DNA of 64,000 nucleotides, from NCBI RefSeq assembly GCF_000499845.2, contig NC_023756.2, positions 37,218,937 through 37,282,936 on the forward strand, read 5' to 3'. Below the pieces are notes generated by a model. It saw nothing but the letters and a program-made list of their open reading frames with translations. It was not told the origin of the DNA and searched no databases. Origin of the DNA: Phaseolus vulgaris. Lineage: Eukaryota > Streptophyta > Magnoliopsida > Fabales > Fabaceae. The translations under genes and the position numbers were made by a program. Positions 22,079 to 31,899 of this stretch are shown here, in pieces. Position 1 is the first letter of the stretch. Each line of letters opens with the position of its first letter.

Positions 22079-23305
22079 TGTACCGTCCCGTATCAGGGCG
22101 TTGACTAAGTCAAGGTCAAAGTCAACGACTGGAAAGTCAAAGTCAACTCAAGGTGTCGCCCAGGTGTAGAGACGCCAAGAGGAAGCGTCGCCAAGGCAGG
22201 ACAAGGCGTCGCCAAGGCAAGGCGTCGCCTGGGTGGAGGCGTCGCCCAACCAGGGCGTAGCCAGATCAAATAGTGTAAAAGCAAGGCAACCACGGTGTGG
22301 TTCCCCGATACCCATGGGTAGGAAAGACCATGGAGGGAGCGACGCCGTGGGAAAGCCTCAGGTCCCGATATCTCGGGGAAGTGATAAAGAGAAAGAAAAG
22401 GTGGCTTCAAGGCCATAGTGATAACATCAAGGTAGGGCAGCCTGACTCGTGAAATACCCCTACCACCCCAAAGACGCTTTCGGGACAGATACGACCCAAG
22501 AGGAAGGTCACGCCCAGGGTAAGCGGGTGCAGGGTACGAGAGGAAGGCAGATACGCTTTCAAAGTAAGTGGCTAGATACTTGGGGGCATGAGTTCGCACC
22601 CAAAAAGCCACCCCTAGCGCAGTAGCACTCCCAAGCAGGAGGACTCACACGTAGAGACGTCCCCAGATGGGCAGAAACGCCCCCAGATGGGGTCATGGCG
22701 TCGTGAGGCCCTCCACGTGTACGACAGCCATGCCGGAATAGAAACACCCTCTAGTCAGGTGCCAGGTAATTAAAGATATTCAATACAGTTTCCCTTTCGG
22801 GCATTCAGGTACTATTATGGCTCCCGAGCGTTTCAACGTCTTAAATGCGCTACGTTTCGTAATTAAGCGCTTTAATGAGTGCGTTACGTTTGAGATTAAA
22901 AGCGCTTTAAGGCGCTTTAAATGCTGGGGCAGTTTAAATAGCGCTGAGAATGTCGGAAAAAGGGTTGGAACCTTTGGCAAATTTACGAGAAACTCTCTGG
23001 TTGCTTGCCCGTGCTTTAAGGTTACGTACAAGTGACTGGGGAATATTTTTGCCTGAAGGAGACAACACACACACATATACACAGTTCTTTTACCACCTTC
23101 AGAGTGCCATACGCGGTGCTCAGAGACGTGGGTGGACAGTTTTTGGTGTTTCTTGCTGGCTGACTTGAGCGTCGGAGTGCACACGGCCGCTAGGGTGCCT
23201 CTTTGTCCTCTTTTTTGCAGGAATCCACAGGTAACCAGTGGGAAGGAGTCCCTAGCTGACGGTTGAGGTCGTGCACAAAGACGTCCCGGTCAACCGGACG
23301 GAACA
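22079..23305 (+). repeat. 3' LTR of gypsy 1
   Basis: 1227 bp, colinear with the 5' LTR. I counted 12 single-base differences and no length change. It is followed directly by the TSD GTCCC and resumption of copia B gag. Confidence 0.95.
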
Positions 23306-23740
23306 GTCCCCATTTAAATGTGGGTCCTTTTGATTTACATTCATCACTGGGAACTCCAGAATCTTTAGGAATCCATCTCATAATGCCTTTAGGAACATAA
23401 TATTTTCTAATTTTATAGAATCTGACATAATGGCCTCTTTTCATGCAATAGAAGCATGTAACAACCAGTTGTTTCGACAGAACAATCGGTTGTTTTTCTG
23501 TCAGTTCTGAAAATGACTTTGAAAACTTGTCTTGCTTGTTCTGTGCATTAAAACCTAATCCAGCTTTTCCAAAAACACAATTTTGAGATGCCAAGACATT
23601 CTCAAAGTTGGATTTACCCTTTGAAAGCTTATCCACAGTTCTTACAAGATAATGAACTTTCTTTTCAAGATTTTCACAATTTTCACAAATAAGAGAGACA
23701 CACTTTCAAGAAGAGTTTTTGTAACGAATTTCAAGGTTTT
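23306..23740 (-). pseudogene. gag C-terminal part with zinc knuckle (copia B)
   Basis: Minus-strand sequence directly right of gypsy 1. It encodes 'CFYCMKRGHYVRF', a CCHC-type knuckle whose last Cys position reads Tyr ('RFYKIRK'), so RNA binding may be impaired. It then gives 'VPKGIMRWIPKD' as in copia A. Two AACAATCGGTTGTTT-like palindromes occur at about 23461-23500. The apparent longer ORF reaching 23190 runs into the gypsy LTR and is artefactual. Confidence 0.75.
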
Positions 23741-24625
23741 TGTACCGCCCTGGTAGTCGGGAGTAATGATGTGGCGTCGAGCCATTATATAGGCGTGTTG
23801 GAGGGGACACCTGGCTGGCAGAAGGGGAGGAAGTCGGGGGGTTCGCGTAGTCGCCTGCTATTAAGTTGGCGTGCTCCGATCTCCATCGTACCTAAACCGA
23901 CGGTCACCGAGTTGAAGATGAAGTCGCCAGATGTGAACCCAGGCGACCAAGTGATTAGATATCGCCGAAACAGGGACATCGCCGGAGATGAAGGCAGATG
24001 GTCATTTCCCAGATGGCCAGAGGATGAGGTCGGGAGATAGCTTACTTGAACATACACGGTGAAGCAGGTAGGGCAGATCACGAAGGCGGCCGGCGAGACC
24101 ACAGGGACAGTGTGTACGAAGGCACCCGAACTCGCCATCCAGAAGAGATCACGCTCCAAGGCATCTATGCACTGAGTATACCATGCATAAGTAACTTAGC
24201 CAAAGAAGAGTCAGAAGTAGCGCCCAAGTCAAGGATGCTCCAGATGATGGCACGTGTACAGCTGGATGCGAGCCACGTGTCCAGATGTGTAACTGCCAGG
24301 AGAGAGAAAGTGCCCAGGTATATAAGAGTTTCCAACGAACTTCTGAGGTACGCACGTTCAGATTATTTCTTTACGCTTGCGAGTCTTGAGTATACTGAGA
24401 GAGAACTGGTCACGGTTCCTTAGAGTTCTTGAGTTTTACTCTTAAGTAATTGGTGGTTCAGTCGCTGACTTGGGCGTCGGAGCGTGATCGGCCGCAGCGG
24501 CGCCGTTTCGTCTTTTGCAGGTTCTTGAGGTGGATCGCGGTGAAGGACGGAGGCAAACACAGCGCATACGTCGATCTAAGTTTGACGAGGCAAAGCTCCA
24601 GCGTTTTGGTCAACAGGCAGGATCA
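23741..24625 (+). repeat. Solo LTR of the gypsy 2 family in copia B gag
   Basis: 885 bp, TGTACCGCCCTGG...GGCAGGATCA, flanked by GTTTT on both sides (23736-23740 and 24626-24630). No internal region is present, so it is a solo LTR left by recombination between the LTRs of a former full element. Promoter-like parts: CACGTG at 24251-24256 and 24274-24279, and TATA GTATATAAG at 24318-24326. It is longer than the gypsy 2 LTRs (798 bp), so it belongs to a diverged subfamily. Confidence 0.92.
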
Positions 24626-25283
24626 GTTTTCAAAATATTTTTTTGAATTTTCTAATTCTTCTTCCAGTGATTTGACTCTGTTTTCAATCCAGTTGTTCAT
24701 TCCCTTCAACCGGTTGTTCAAGAGAGCCAATCGGTTAGCTTCTTCATGTGTTTCTTGAAAACCTTGAAGCTATTAACTGTAATTTTCAGTATTTGAAGAA
24801 TTAGAGGAACTTACACTGCTTGAATTATCTTCCTTTTTAGCCATGAAGCATAGATTGAGACCTTTTTTATTCTGCCTCCTTTTTCTTCTTGCTTGACTTC
24901 TTGTCTTTGATTTCTTTATTTCAGTGGTACTCTCATGAGTTGCTTTGAGTGTATCCCACATCTCCTTAGCAGATTCACTATCTGAGATCCTGAAAAATTC
25001 TTTAGAATCCAAAGCATATGCTATTATGTTTTTGTCAATGCAATCAAACTTGGCCTTTTCACTTTCTTCATTAGTCCATTGGGACCAAAGTTGTTTTAAT
25101 AAAAGATCTATTCTTTATAATCTTTGGAATGAAAGGCCCATTTTCAATTGCATCCCAAATCCCTTGATCAATGGATTCAACAATGATTTTCATTCTAGCT
25201 TCCCAATACTTATAATTCAAACCAGAGAACAAAGGTGGTTTGTTAATTGAAGCACCCTCCTCAAAAGGTAGTTTTCCAGCCAT
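24626..25283 (-). pseudogene. gag N-terminal part (copia B)
   Basis: Minus strand from ATG at 25283: 'MAGKLPFEEGASINKPP', then 'FSGLNYKYWEARMK' and 'GIWDAIENGPFIPK', the conserved gag N-terminus of SIRE-type copia. Then 'SESAKEMWDTLKATHEST' at about 24900-24975. Frame breaks near 25071 and 24773 and a shortened middle show decay. It continues left across the solo LTR to the knuckle. Confidence 0.8.
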
Positions 25284-25343
25284 AGAAAAAAGGTTTTAGG
25301 ATCAAACTTGTGTATTTTTCAAGTACCAAGCTCTATTGCCAAT
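25284..25343 (-). promoter_or_regulatory. Leader and primer binding site of copia B
   Basis: Minus strand reads TTGGCAATAGAGCTTGG immediately after the LTR end CTAACA-A. This is a decayed form of the initiator tRNA-Met primer site (TGGTATCAGAGC) usual for copia elements. The leader to the gag ATG is about 40 bases. Confidence 0.65.
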
Positions 25344-25461
25344 TGTTAGAATATATGGCCTTAAACGAGAGGGGGGTGAATTGTTTAAAGGGGGTTTTCG
25401 AAAAGTTTTTCAGCTAGAACAAAATCCTTTATATGAAACTTAATCAGAAATTCAGTTAGCC
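25344..25461 (-). repeat. Truncated 5' LTR of copia B, fused to a foreign gag fragment
   Basis: Only the last 118 bases of the LTR remain, matching the start of 5192-6272. At 25461 the sequence switches directly to gag of another copy, so about 960 bases of LTR are missing. Confidence 0.85.
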
Positions 25462-25990
25462 TCGAAATCTTGATATTTAGGTCTTCTTTATTAAAGGTTT
25501 TCCCAAGGCTCATAAGGTGGTTGATGATGTGGGTGAACCTTTTTTGTACTTCAGCGATTGACTCACCTTTAAGCATTCTAAAAATTTCATATTCCTGAAT
25601 TAGAGTATGCTTTCTAACTCTTTTCACATCATTGGTTCCTTCATGAGTCACCTTCAAAGTGTCCCACATCTCCTTGGCTGATGAGCATTGAGAAATCCTG
25701 AAAAAATCATCCGAATTCAAGGCAAATATTATGATGTTCTTAGCAATGCAATCAAATTTGGCCCTTTTGTTTTCAGAATCAGTCCATTGAGACCAAGGTT
25801 TTTCAATGGAAGATCCATCTTTTTCAAATTTTGGAATAAAAGGACCATTTTCAATTGCATCCCAAATTCCCTTCTCTAGAGATTCAACAAAGATTTTCAT
25901 TCTAACTTTCTAGAATTGGTAATTCAAACCACAGAAAAGAGGTGGTCTATTGATTGATGCACCCTCTCCACAAGGTAGTTTTCCAGCCAT
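25462..25990 (-). pseudogene. gag N-terminal fragment of a second copia copy
   Basis: Minus strand from ATG at 25990: 'GASINRPPLF', a TAG at 25913-25915 where a Trp is expected, then 'VESLEKGIWDAIENGPF', 'ISQCSSAKEMWDTLKVTHEGT' split over the usual positions, and 'LNIKIS'. It then runs in frame into LTR sequence of copia B, which gives the appearance of a 171-codon ORF. The junction is a recombination scar. Confidence 0.78.
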
Positions 25991-26034
25991 TGAAAAAAGG
26001 TTTTAGGATCAAGTACCAATCTCTTGATGCCAAT

Positions 26035-27123
26035 TGTTAGAATGTATGGCTTTAAACTAGAGGGGGGGGTGAATGGTTTAAGGGGGGTTTTCGCAAACTT
26101 TTTAGGATAGAATGAAATTCTTTGCAAGAAACCAGATTAGGAATTCAGTTAGCCAAGAACATAGCTCAAAACAGTAAAGCACCAGAAAAACAATCGGTTG
26201 TTTATACTAGTAAAAATAACAACAACTGAAATTAAAGAGTTTAAGGAAGAGAGAAATGCACAAACAGTTTATATTGGTTCACTCTTAAACCGAGAGCTAC
26301 ATCCAGTTTCCCAGAAACCACTGGGGAATCCACTAGGTAATTAAATCCAGATTACATACACACATCACCAAAGAAGTGACCTTCATCCCCTCAAGAAACA
26401 CACTTCCTTTGGCTCAGCACACACACACACCAAGAATGTTGATCTTGACAACCTCAAGAGCAGACAACCCTTCTTGGCTTTACAACACCAGAATGTACAC
26501 AAATTATAGAACGAATTACACTGTTACATAATCAACTGAAATCAATATAGAGTAATCCTATTCCACTTCTCTCTTGAATAACCAAGCTCAAAGTGAAAAC
26601 TCAAATGCTTGAAATCTCTTTGAAAAACACAAATATGTTTTTCTTTCTTGTTGTTTGTTATAAAACATTAACAAACTATTTATAGTATTCAAATCTTGGT
26701 CAAAGCATTTAAAGCAGGAGCATATTCGGTTATGAAATCAATTAAAGCTCATTCAAATAACAAAATTGATTATGTTAGGATTTCAAACAAACAATCGTTT
26801 GAAAGATCGAATCAATCGGTTGTTTTGGTTTGACAGCAAGTCAACCATCCAAAACATTTTCAAAAACTCTTTCAAAAACACCTAAGTATAAAACAATCGG
26901 TTGTTTTGACAAAACAACAAGTTTTTTTTCACTTAGTTTTAAAAACACTTTAAACTTAAAAGATTTGAAAACACTTAAGCTTTAGATTCAACAAAGACTG
27001 GATTACAAAGATAATCTACCCCAGATTCTACTTTAAAGCACATCAGCAACTTCAAGAAACTCCAGCGTTCCATCAAACGCTATGATTTGGATTCTTCAAA
27101 GCTTGAACACACTTGATTCAACA
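26035..27123 (-). repeat. 5' LTR of the second minus-strand copia copy
   Basis: 1089 bp, TGTTAGAATGTATGG...GATTCAACA on the plus strand, similar to 5192-6272. On the minus strand it is followed by a primer-site-like TTGGCATCAAGAG (about 26021-26033) and the gag fragment. Bases next to its outer end (AATTC) do not match the left flank of copia B. Confidence 0.85.
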
Positions 27124-27842
27124 AATTCTTCTCATTCGTCTGTATATGGATCCTCATGGTCCATTGTTGTAAATTGATGGGTACTCATTAGACTGAGGAA
27201 TGCAAGTTTCATCTCCAATGCCTTTGTGGTAACAAGTATTATTGCAATACTACAAAAATGTCTTGACCATATTCACCTAGTGTTCTTTTGGGTTGTGGTG
27301 GTTCTTCTTCAGCCATGTTGTTTTCTTCTTGATAAGTTTCAATGTGAAGGATAGAAGTGGTAAACGATTCTTCTCTAATTTCTCATAGCTTTTCTTTTCT
27401 CTTTTTAACCCTATTATTTTGAGCTGTCTTTTCAATTTCTAATTCAAATTGCAATTGATCTTTAGATATTTATCCTCTTAATATCATATAAGAGAAAACA
27501 CTCAAGGATTAGGCACAAAGAGTAACTAGCAATAAAAAAATAAAAATTTATAAAATACGAAATTTAAAACAAATCTAAAATAAATAAAATAAAAAATTAA
27601 AACACTAAACAAATAAAAATATTCACAATATTTAGGAATTCGTACTCTGGAATTAAAACTATTTTGCAACAATGGTGCCAAAAACTTGTTGAGTGTTTAA
27701 TTCGACAAGTGTATCGACTTAGACGTAATAAATTGTCCCTAAGGATGAATATCAAACCCACAATAAACAATTCTAAAATCTCAAGTATAATAGTCACTAA
27801 ATATAAAAAAAATGTGTCAAAGTTTGTTTGAAAGGTTGTTGG
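27124..27842. other. AT-rich spacer with a possible gypsy primer-site remnant
   Basis: No gene. On the minus strand near 27672-27690 it reads TTTTTGGCACCATTGTTGC, resembling the TTTTTGGCGCC primer-site junction of many plant gypsy elements. That suggests an old LTR end to its right. The rest is AT-rich and unassigned. Confidence 0.35.
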
Positions 27843-28982
27843 TGTTGTACCAAGTGATGTTCAAGCTTTGAAGAATCCAAACCCTTTGAAGGATGTTGAA
27901 GGCTTGGCTGTGCTTGCTGTTGCTGAGCTGTCTTAGATAGGATATGGGGTAGATTATTTATGTAATCCACTCTTGATTGAATCCAAAGCATAGGCATTCT
28001 GAATCTTTTAAAAGAAAAGTGTTTTTCAAACTAAGTGAAAAACAATCGATTGTTTTGTCGAAACAACCGATTGTTTTATAATTAGGAGTTTTTAGAAAAG
28101 GTTGAAAACTGTTTTTCAAATGGTTGAGCTGTTAAAACCAAAACAACCGATTGATTCGTGGAAACAACCGATTGTTTGTTTTGGTACCATAACAGAAAAA
28201 TGGTTTATACTTTGACTGAGCATTTAATGTTTTTCTAACTGTTTACGCTCCAGTCTTTAATGCTTTGACCAATCCTTAAATGCAATGAATAAGTTTGTTA
28301 AGATTTGATAACAAACATCATCTTTGAATATATTCAGAAAAACAGATTTGAATTAAGTTTATTTTACACAAGTGTTTTGAGTTTTTCAAAGAGTGGGGAT
28401 TGCTTACAGATTGAGATTTATCAAAGAGTGTGAGATAGGATTTCTGCTTGTATTCATTTCAAATTTGCTTCTGTGACAAGTGTAATCCTTGTATTTGTTG
28501 AACAAGAATCTTTGTGTGGCTGCTGAGAAGTGCTTTGTGTTCTTGAGGGGATCAACATCAGCATTCTTAGTGTTGGTGTGTTGGCCAAGAGAAGTGTGTG
28601 TCTTGAGGGGATCAAGGTCACTTTCTTGGTTGTGTTGTAAGTGATCTAGGTTTGATTCCTTAGTGGTGTTCCTCAGTGGTTTCTGAGAAGACTGGATGTA
28701 GCTCTGGTTTAAAGTGAACCAGTATAAACATCTGTGTGCATTCTCTCTCTCCTTAATCTCTTTAAATTCAGTTTTGATATTTGCAAACTGGTATAAACAA
28801 CTGATTGTTTCTGCGAAACAACCGATTGTGTTTCTGGTGCTGTTGTTTTTATTTTAAGTTTTTGGCAAACTGAATTCTTTATCATTTGTTTCTCGAGATA
28901 ATTTCATTCTTGACTTAAAAGTTTGCGAAAACCCTCTTTAAACAATTCACCCTCCTCTAATTTAAAACCATCCTTTCTAATA
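27843..28982 (+). repeat. Plus-strand SIRE-type LTR followed by a primer binding site
   Basis: 1140 bp starting TGTTGTACCAAG and ending CTAATA (decayed CTAACA), then G plus TTGGTATCATGA, a tRNA-Met primer-site match at 28984-28995. No polypurine tract precedes it, so it is a 5' LTR or solo-like remnant. Recognisable copia gag does not follow. Contains many AACCGATTGTTT palindromes. Confidence 0.8.
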
Positions 28983-29730
28983 GTTGGTATCATGAATTTA
29001 TGCAAGGACTTAAATAAAAACAAAGTAAATGATTTTAGAGGATGAAATGATTCAAACCCAAGAGGCAACCCAATAAGTTATGGATGTCAAGAACAATATT
29101 GAAGGTGTACAGGGCAATGATAATTACCCGTGTGGACAACATTTGTTGATTCACAATGGCAAGGTTTTGAAAGATGAAACTACTTCTGTTGATTATAAAG
29201 CATCTTTGTCTGTAAAGTATTTCTGGTGGTATTATCTTTGTGGTGTTATTCATGCTTGTTTTATCTGTAAGCGTGTCTACTATGTGCTATTGCTGGATTG
29301 TTGTCCTTAGTTTTGCTTATGCAGTAGGCTTCTCTTTGCTTTATGGAGAAGTATCTTTTTGGTTGCTGTATATGGGATGGGATACCCCTGAAGTATCCCT
29401 TTTAATTCAATTCATTTTATTGCTGATCAAAAAAAAAAAAAAAGAGGCAACCCAAGTATAAAAGTATAGGTGCAGATTTCCCAGGTGACGAAAAGGCTTC
29501 GAGGAGAGGTAACCCATGGTAATCGAAATTGGGCATAAAGGGTGAATGATCATATATTTATGATATGCAGTGAGACACTAGTGAATTAAGCTTACGCAGT
29601 TATGCTACTAGGTACATGGTAGGCACACTACTAGTGTAACCCTGTAAAAATTATTGGCAGGAAATGCAATGGATTAATGGACACAGAGCCTACAACGAAA
29701 AACTCTAACCTTGTTTAAGATTTTTCTGAT
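28983..29730. other. Unassigned sequence hosting the retroposed RAD23-like insert
   Basis: After the primer site there is about 75 bp of AT-rich sequence, then the insert (29074-29441), then about 275 bp with no open frame or recognisable domain. It may be decayed internal copia sequence, but I cannot support this from the protein level. Confidence 0.3.
29074..29441 (+). mobile_element. Retroposed chimera: RAD23 ubiquitin-like fragment joined to an L1/SINE-type 3' tail
   Basis: Flanked by 14-bp direct repeats AAGAGGCAACCCAA (29060-29073 and 29442-29455) and ending in about 13 A residues, the marks of L1-type target-primed insertion. The 5' part encodes 'MDVKNNIEGVQGNDNYPCGQ' and continues 'HLLIHNGKVLKDETT' (29080-29185), matching the ubiquitin-like domain of plant RAD23, which carries ubiquitinated repair/proteasome cargo. 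After 'SVDYK' the match stops. The 3' part has the hairpin GGGATACCCCTGAAGTATCCC (about 29378-29398) found in other tails at 30060 and 30700. Only about 35 residues of RAD23 remain, so it is not a gene. Confidence 0.72.
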
Positions 29731-31120
29731 AACTCCCTTAGAAGTTTCCAATTTCTGCACTAAACCTGCGTACTTCCTTTTGACCGACAAAGTATGGTTG
29801 CTCCAAGTGTTTAACTTTAATCTCATTCATGTTACTTAAAACATGAACACATGAGGGGGTGGAGGGGGGGGGGGGGGGTTGTAAGTGTGCATTGACCACA
29901 TGAGGTAGCACACACTTCTGTACAAAGGTCTTTTTATAAGGGCTAAAGCATCCCTTAAATGCTCCAATTAATTTATTTATTCTTTACTGATAAAGAAAAC
30001 TAACAACTAGATATACTCAACATTTTTTTATCAGCAAAGAATATAATAAATAAATAAAGGGATACTTCAGGGGTATCCCAACCCGTATACAGAAAACTAG
30101 AGGCCCTCACCTCTATAGAATTAAACTTTTTAAACATTCCTACCATACAAAAATGATAAATCTAACCATCTACAACATTTACATCAGTTGCAAAACCAAA
30201 TGAATGCTACAAAATTGGCTACAAAAATGGTACCAGCAAAAACATAACATAATAAATCTGCAGCTTAAAAATTTCTTCATAGGCTCTGGCTTGATTAGCC
30301 TTGCACCTGCTTCAACCTTGACCCCTTTCCTTGGCTTACATAACCGTGACAGTGAACTTATACAACTCCCTAAGAAGTTTCCAATTTCTGCACTAAACCT
30401 GTGTACTTCCTTTTGACCGACAAAGCATGACTGCTCCAAGTGCTTAACTTTAATCTCATTCACGTTACTTAAAACATAAATACAAGAGTGGGTGGAGGGG
30501 AGGGGGGGGGGGCAGGTTTGTAAGTGTGCATTGAACACATGAGGTAGCACACACTCCCGTACAAGGGTCTTTTTATAAGGATTGAAGCATCCCTTAAATG
30601 CTCCAATTAATTTATTTATTCTTTACTGATAAAGAAAACTAACAACTAGATATACTCAACACTTTTTTATCAGCAAAGAATATAATAAATAAATAAAGGG
30701 ATACTTCAGGGGTATCCCAACCCGTATACAGATAACAATAGGCCCTCACCTCTATAGAATTAAACTTTTTAAACATTCCTACCATACAAAAATGATAAAT
30801 CTAACCATCTACAACATTTACACCAGTTGCAAAACCGGATGAATGCTACAGAATTGGCTACAAAAATGGTACCAGCAAAAACATAACATAATAAATCTGC
30901 AGCTTAAAAAAATCTGCATAGGCTCTGGCTTGAATAGCCTTGCACCTGCTTCAACCTTGACCCCTTTCCTTGGCTTACATAACAGTGACAATGAACTTAT
31001 ATAACTCCCTTAGAAGTTTCCAAGTTTTGCACTAAACCTGCGTACTTCCTTTTGACCGAAAAAGCATGGCTGCTCCAAGTGCTTTACTTTAATCTCATTC
31101 ATGTTACTTAAAACAACATA
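29731..31120. repeat. Tandem repeat of about 636 bp, two full units plus a partial unit
   Basis: The phrase AACTCCCTTAGAAGTTTCC recurs at 29731, 30364 (one change) and 31003, with spacings of 633 and 639 bp. Each full unit contains a minus-strand L1/SINE-like 3' tail (TTATCAGCAAAG...GGGATACTTCAGGGGTATCCC) and a minus-strand exon-like stretch ('GQKEVHRFSAEIGNF', 'RLCKPRKGVKVEAGAR') with splice-like edges. I do not recognise the protein. The repeat boundaries hold G-runs of 10-17 G (29863-29878 and 30497-30511). Confidence 0.75.
30179..30550 (-). pseudogene. Unrecognised exon-like ORF in the tandem repeat
   Basis: 123-codon minus-strand ORF in the middle unit. Related but broken copies lie at the same place in the flanking units: the left copy reads a stop after 'EIGNF' and the right copy has the same stop. 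The conserved core 'NEIKVKHLEQSCFVGQKEV' and basic 'CKPRKGVKVEAGARL' suggest a captured host-gene exon. The C-terminal part reads into non-coding tail sequence. No family assigned. Confidence 0.35.
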
Positions 31121-31899
31121 ACCAAAATAAAATTGAACATGATTTGAATCAGATCATAGCTTGAGAGTGCCCTATTTGAAGACCATGATAGTTCAGCATT
31201 TTGGGACCGTCTTTATCTTGCTATAGGTGCAAAATTAATTCTGCACTAGCTGCAAAATTAATTCTGCACTAGCTGCAAAATTCAAGATTGCAGCATAATA
31301 GAGTTTTGCACAAATGAATGCAAAACCCAGTTTGTACTTCACACAAGCAATGCTCTAAAAGCTCTTGATCTTCTCTTGAAAATGTTTTTAATAAACTCTC
31401 TTTCTTGTTCGTTTCAAATGATCACAAAACAGACTTTATATAAACTCAAAGAAGTGGTTAAAACTGTTAGATCATTAATCAAAAGCAGTTAGAAACATTT
31501 AAAAATAGTTTGGAATTCATAACAAAATTATGTTAAAAGAACAATTGATTGATTTGAAAAACAATTGGTTGATTTATTTTTCTGTTAAGGATTTCGCATA
31601 AAATAGTTAGTTGTTTTATCAAAATAACTGACTATTTATGCTTTATAGAAAAGACAAAATAAAGCAAAGCTTTTTCAAAACCTTTGAAAAACACTAAGTG
31701 TCAATCAACCAGACTTGATGTAGTCGTAGGACCTTGAACATCAGCTGCTTCAACTGATTGAAAGCTCAAAACAACTGACTAAAATTCACTCAGCTTTTAG
31801 AAAACGCTTCTCTCAAATGAGATAAGAAATCAAGTGAGCTTGGATCAATATTAGATGTAAATTGACAATACAAAATCTACTAAAGAACACACACAAACA
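31121..31899. other. AT-rich remnant with copia-LTR character and a 23-bp tandem duplication
   Basis: TGCAAAATTAATTCTGCACT-AGC is repeated twice head to tail (31228-31250 and 31251-31273). Motifs such as AACAATTGGTTGATTT and a TTTATATAAA box near 31435-31445 resemble a decayed copia LTR on the minus strand, but I could not place ends. No gene. Confidence 0.35.

Larger units (their letters stand above)
9661..23305 (+). mobile_element. Gypsy 1: complete Tat-like Ty3/gypsy element with two antisense genes
   Basis: 13,645 bp with two LTRs of 1227 bp each, TG...CA ends, a primer binding site (10890-10908), a polypurine tract (22066-22078), and the flanking 5-bp repeat GTCCC at 9656-9660 and 23306-23310. 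It encodes gag-protease, RT, RNase H, a second RNase H and integrase on the plus strand. About 5.7 kb of 3' region carries two minus-strand spliced genes. By hand comparison the LTRs differ at 12 positions (about 99% identical), so insertion is recent. One nonsense codon and one frameshift break pol. It inserted into copia B between gag and protease. Confidence 0.95.
5192..25461 (-). mobile_element. Copia B: SIRE-type Ty1/copia element split by two nested insertions
   Basis: Read on the minus strand: truncated 5' LTR (25344-25461), tRNA-Met-like primer site, gag (25283 down to 23306, split), protease-integrase-RT-RNase H (9660-6577), polypurine tract (6273-6284) and 3' LTR (5192-6272). Gypsy 1 (9661-23305) sits between the gag knuckle and protease with TSD GTCCC. 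A gypsy solo LTR (23741-24625) interrupts gag with TSD GTTTT. Removing both rejoins gag and pol. At least three stops and one internal deletion inactivate pol. I found no TSD for copia B itself. Confidence 0.87.

Noticed and set aside
23190..23305. C-terminal extension of copia B gag
   Set aside because: This part is gypsy 1 LTR; the TSD at 23306 marks the boundary.
29080..29310. Functional RAD23 gene
   Set aside because: Only part of the ubiquitin-like domain is present, inside a 368-bp retroposed insert with a TSD; no UBA domains follow.
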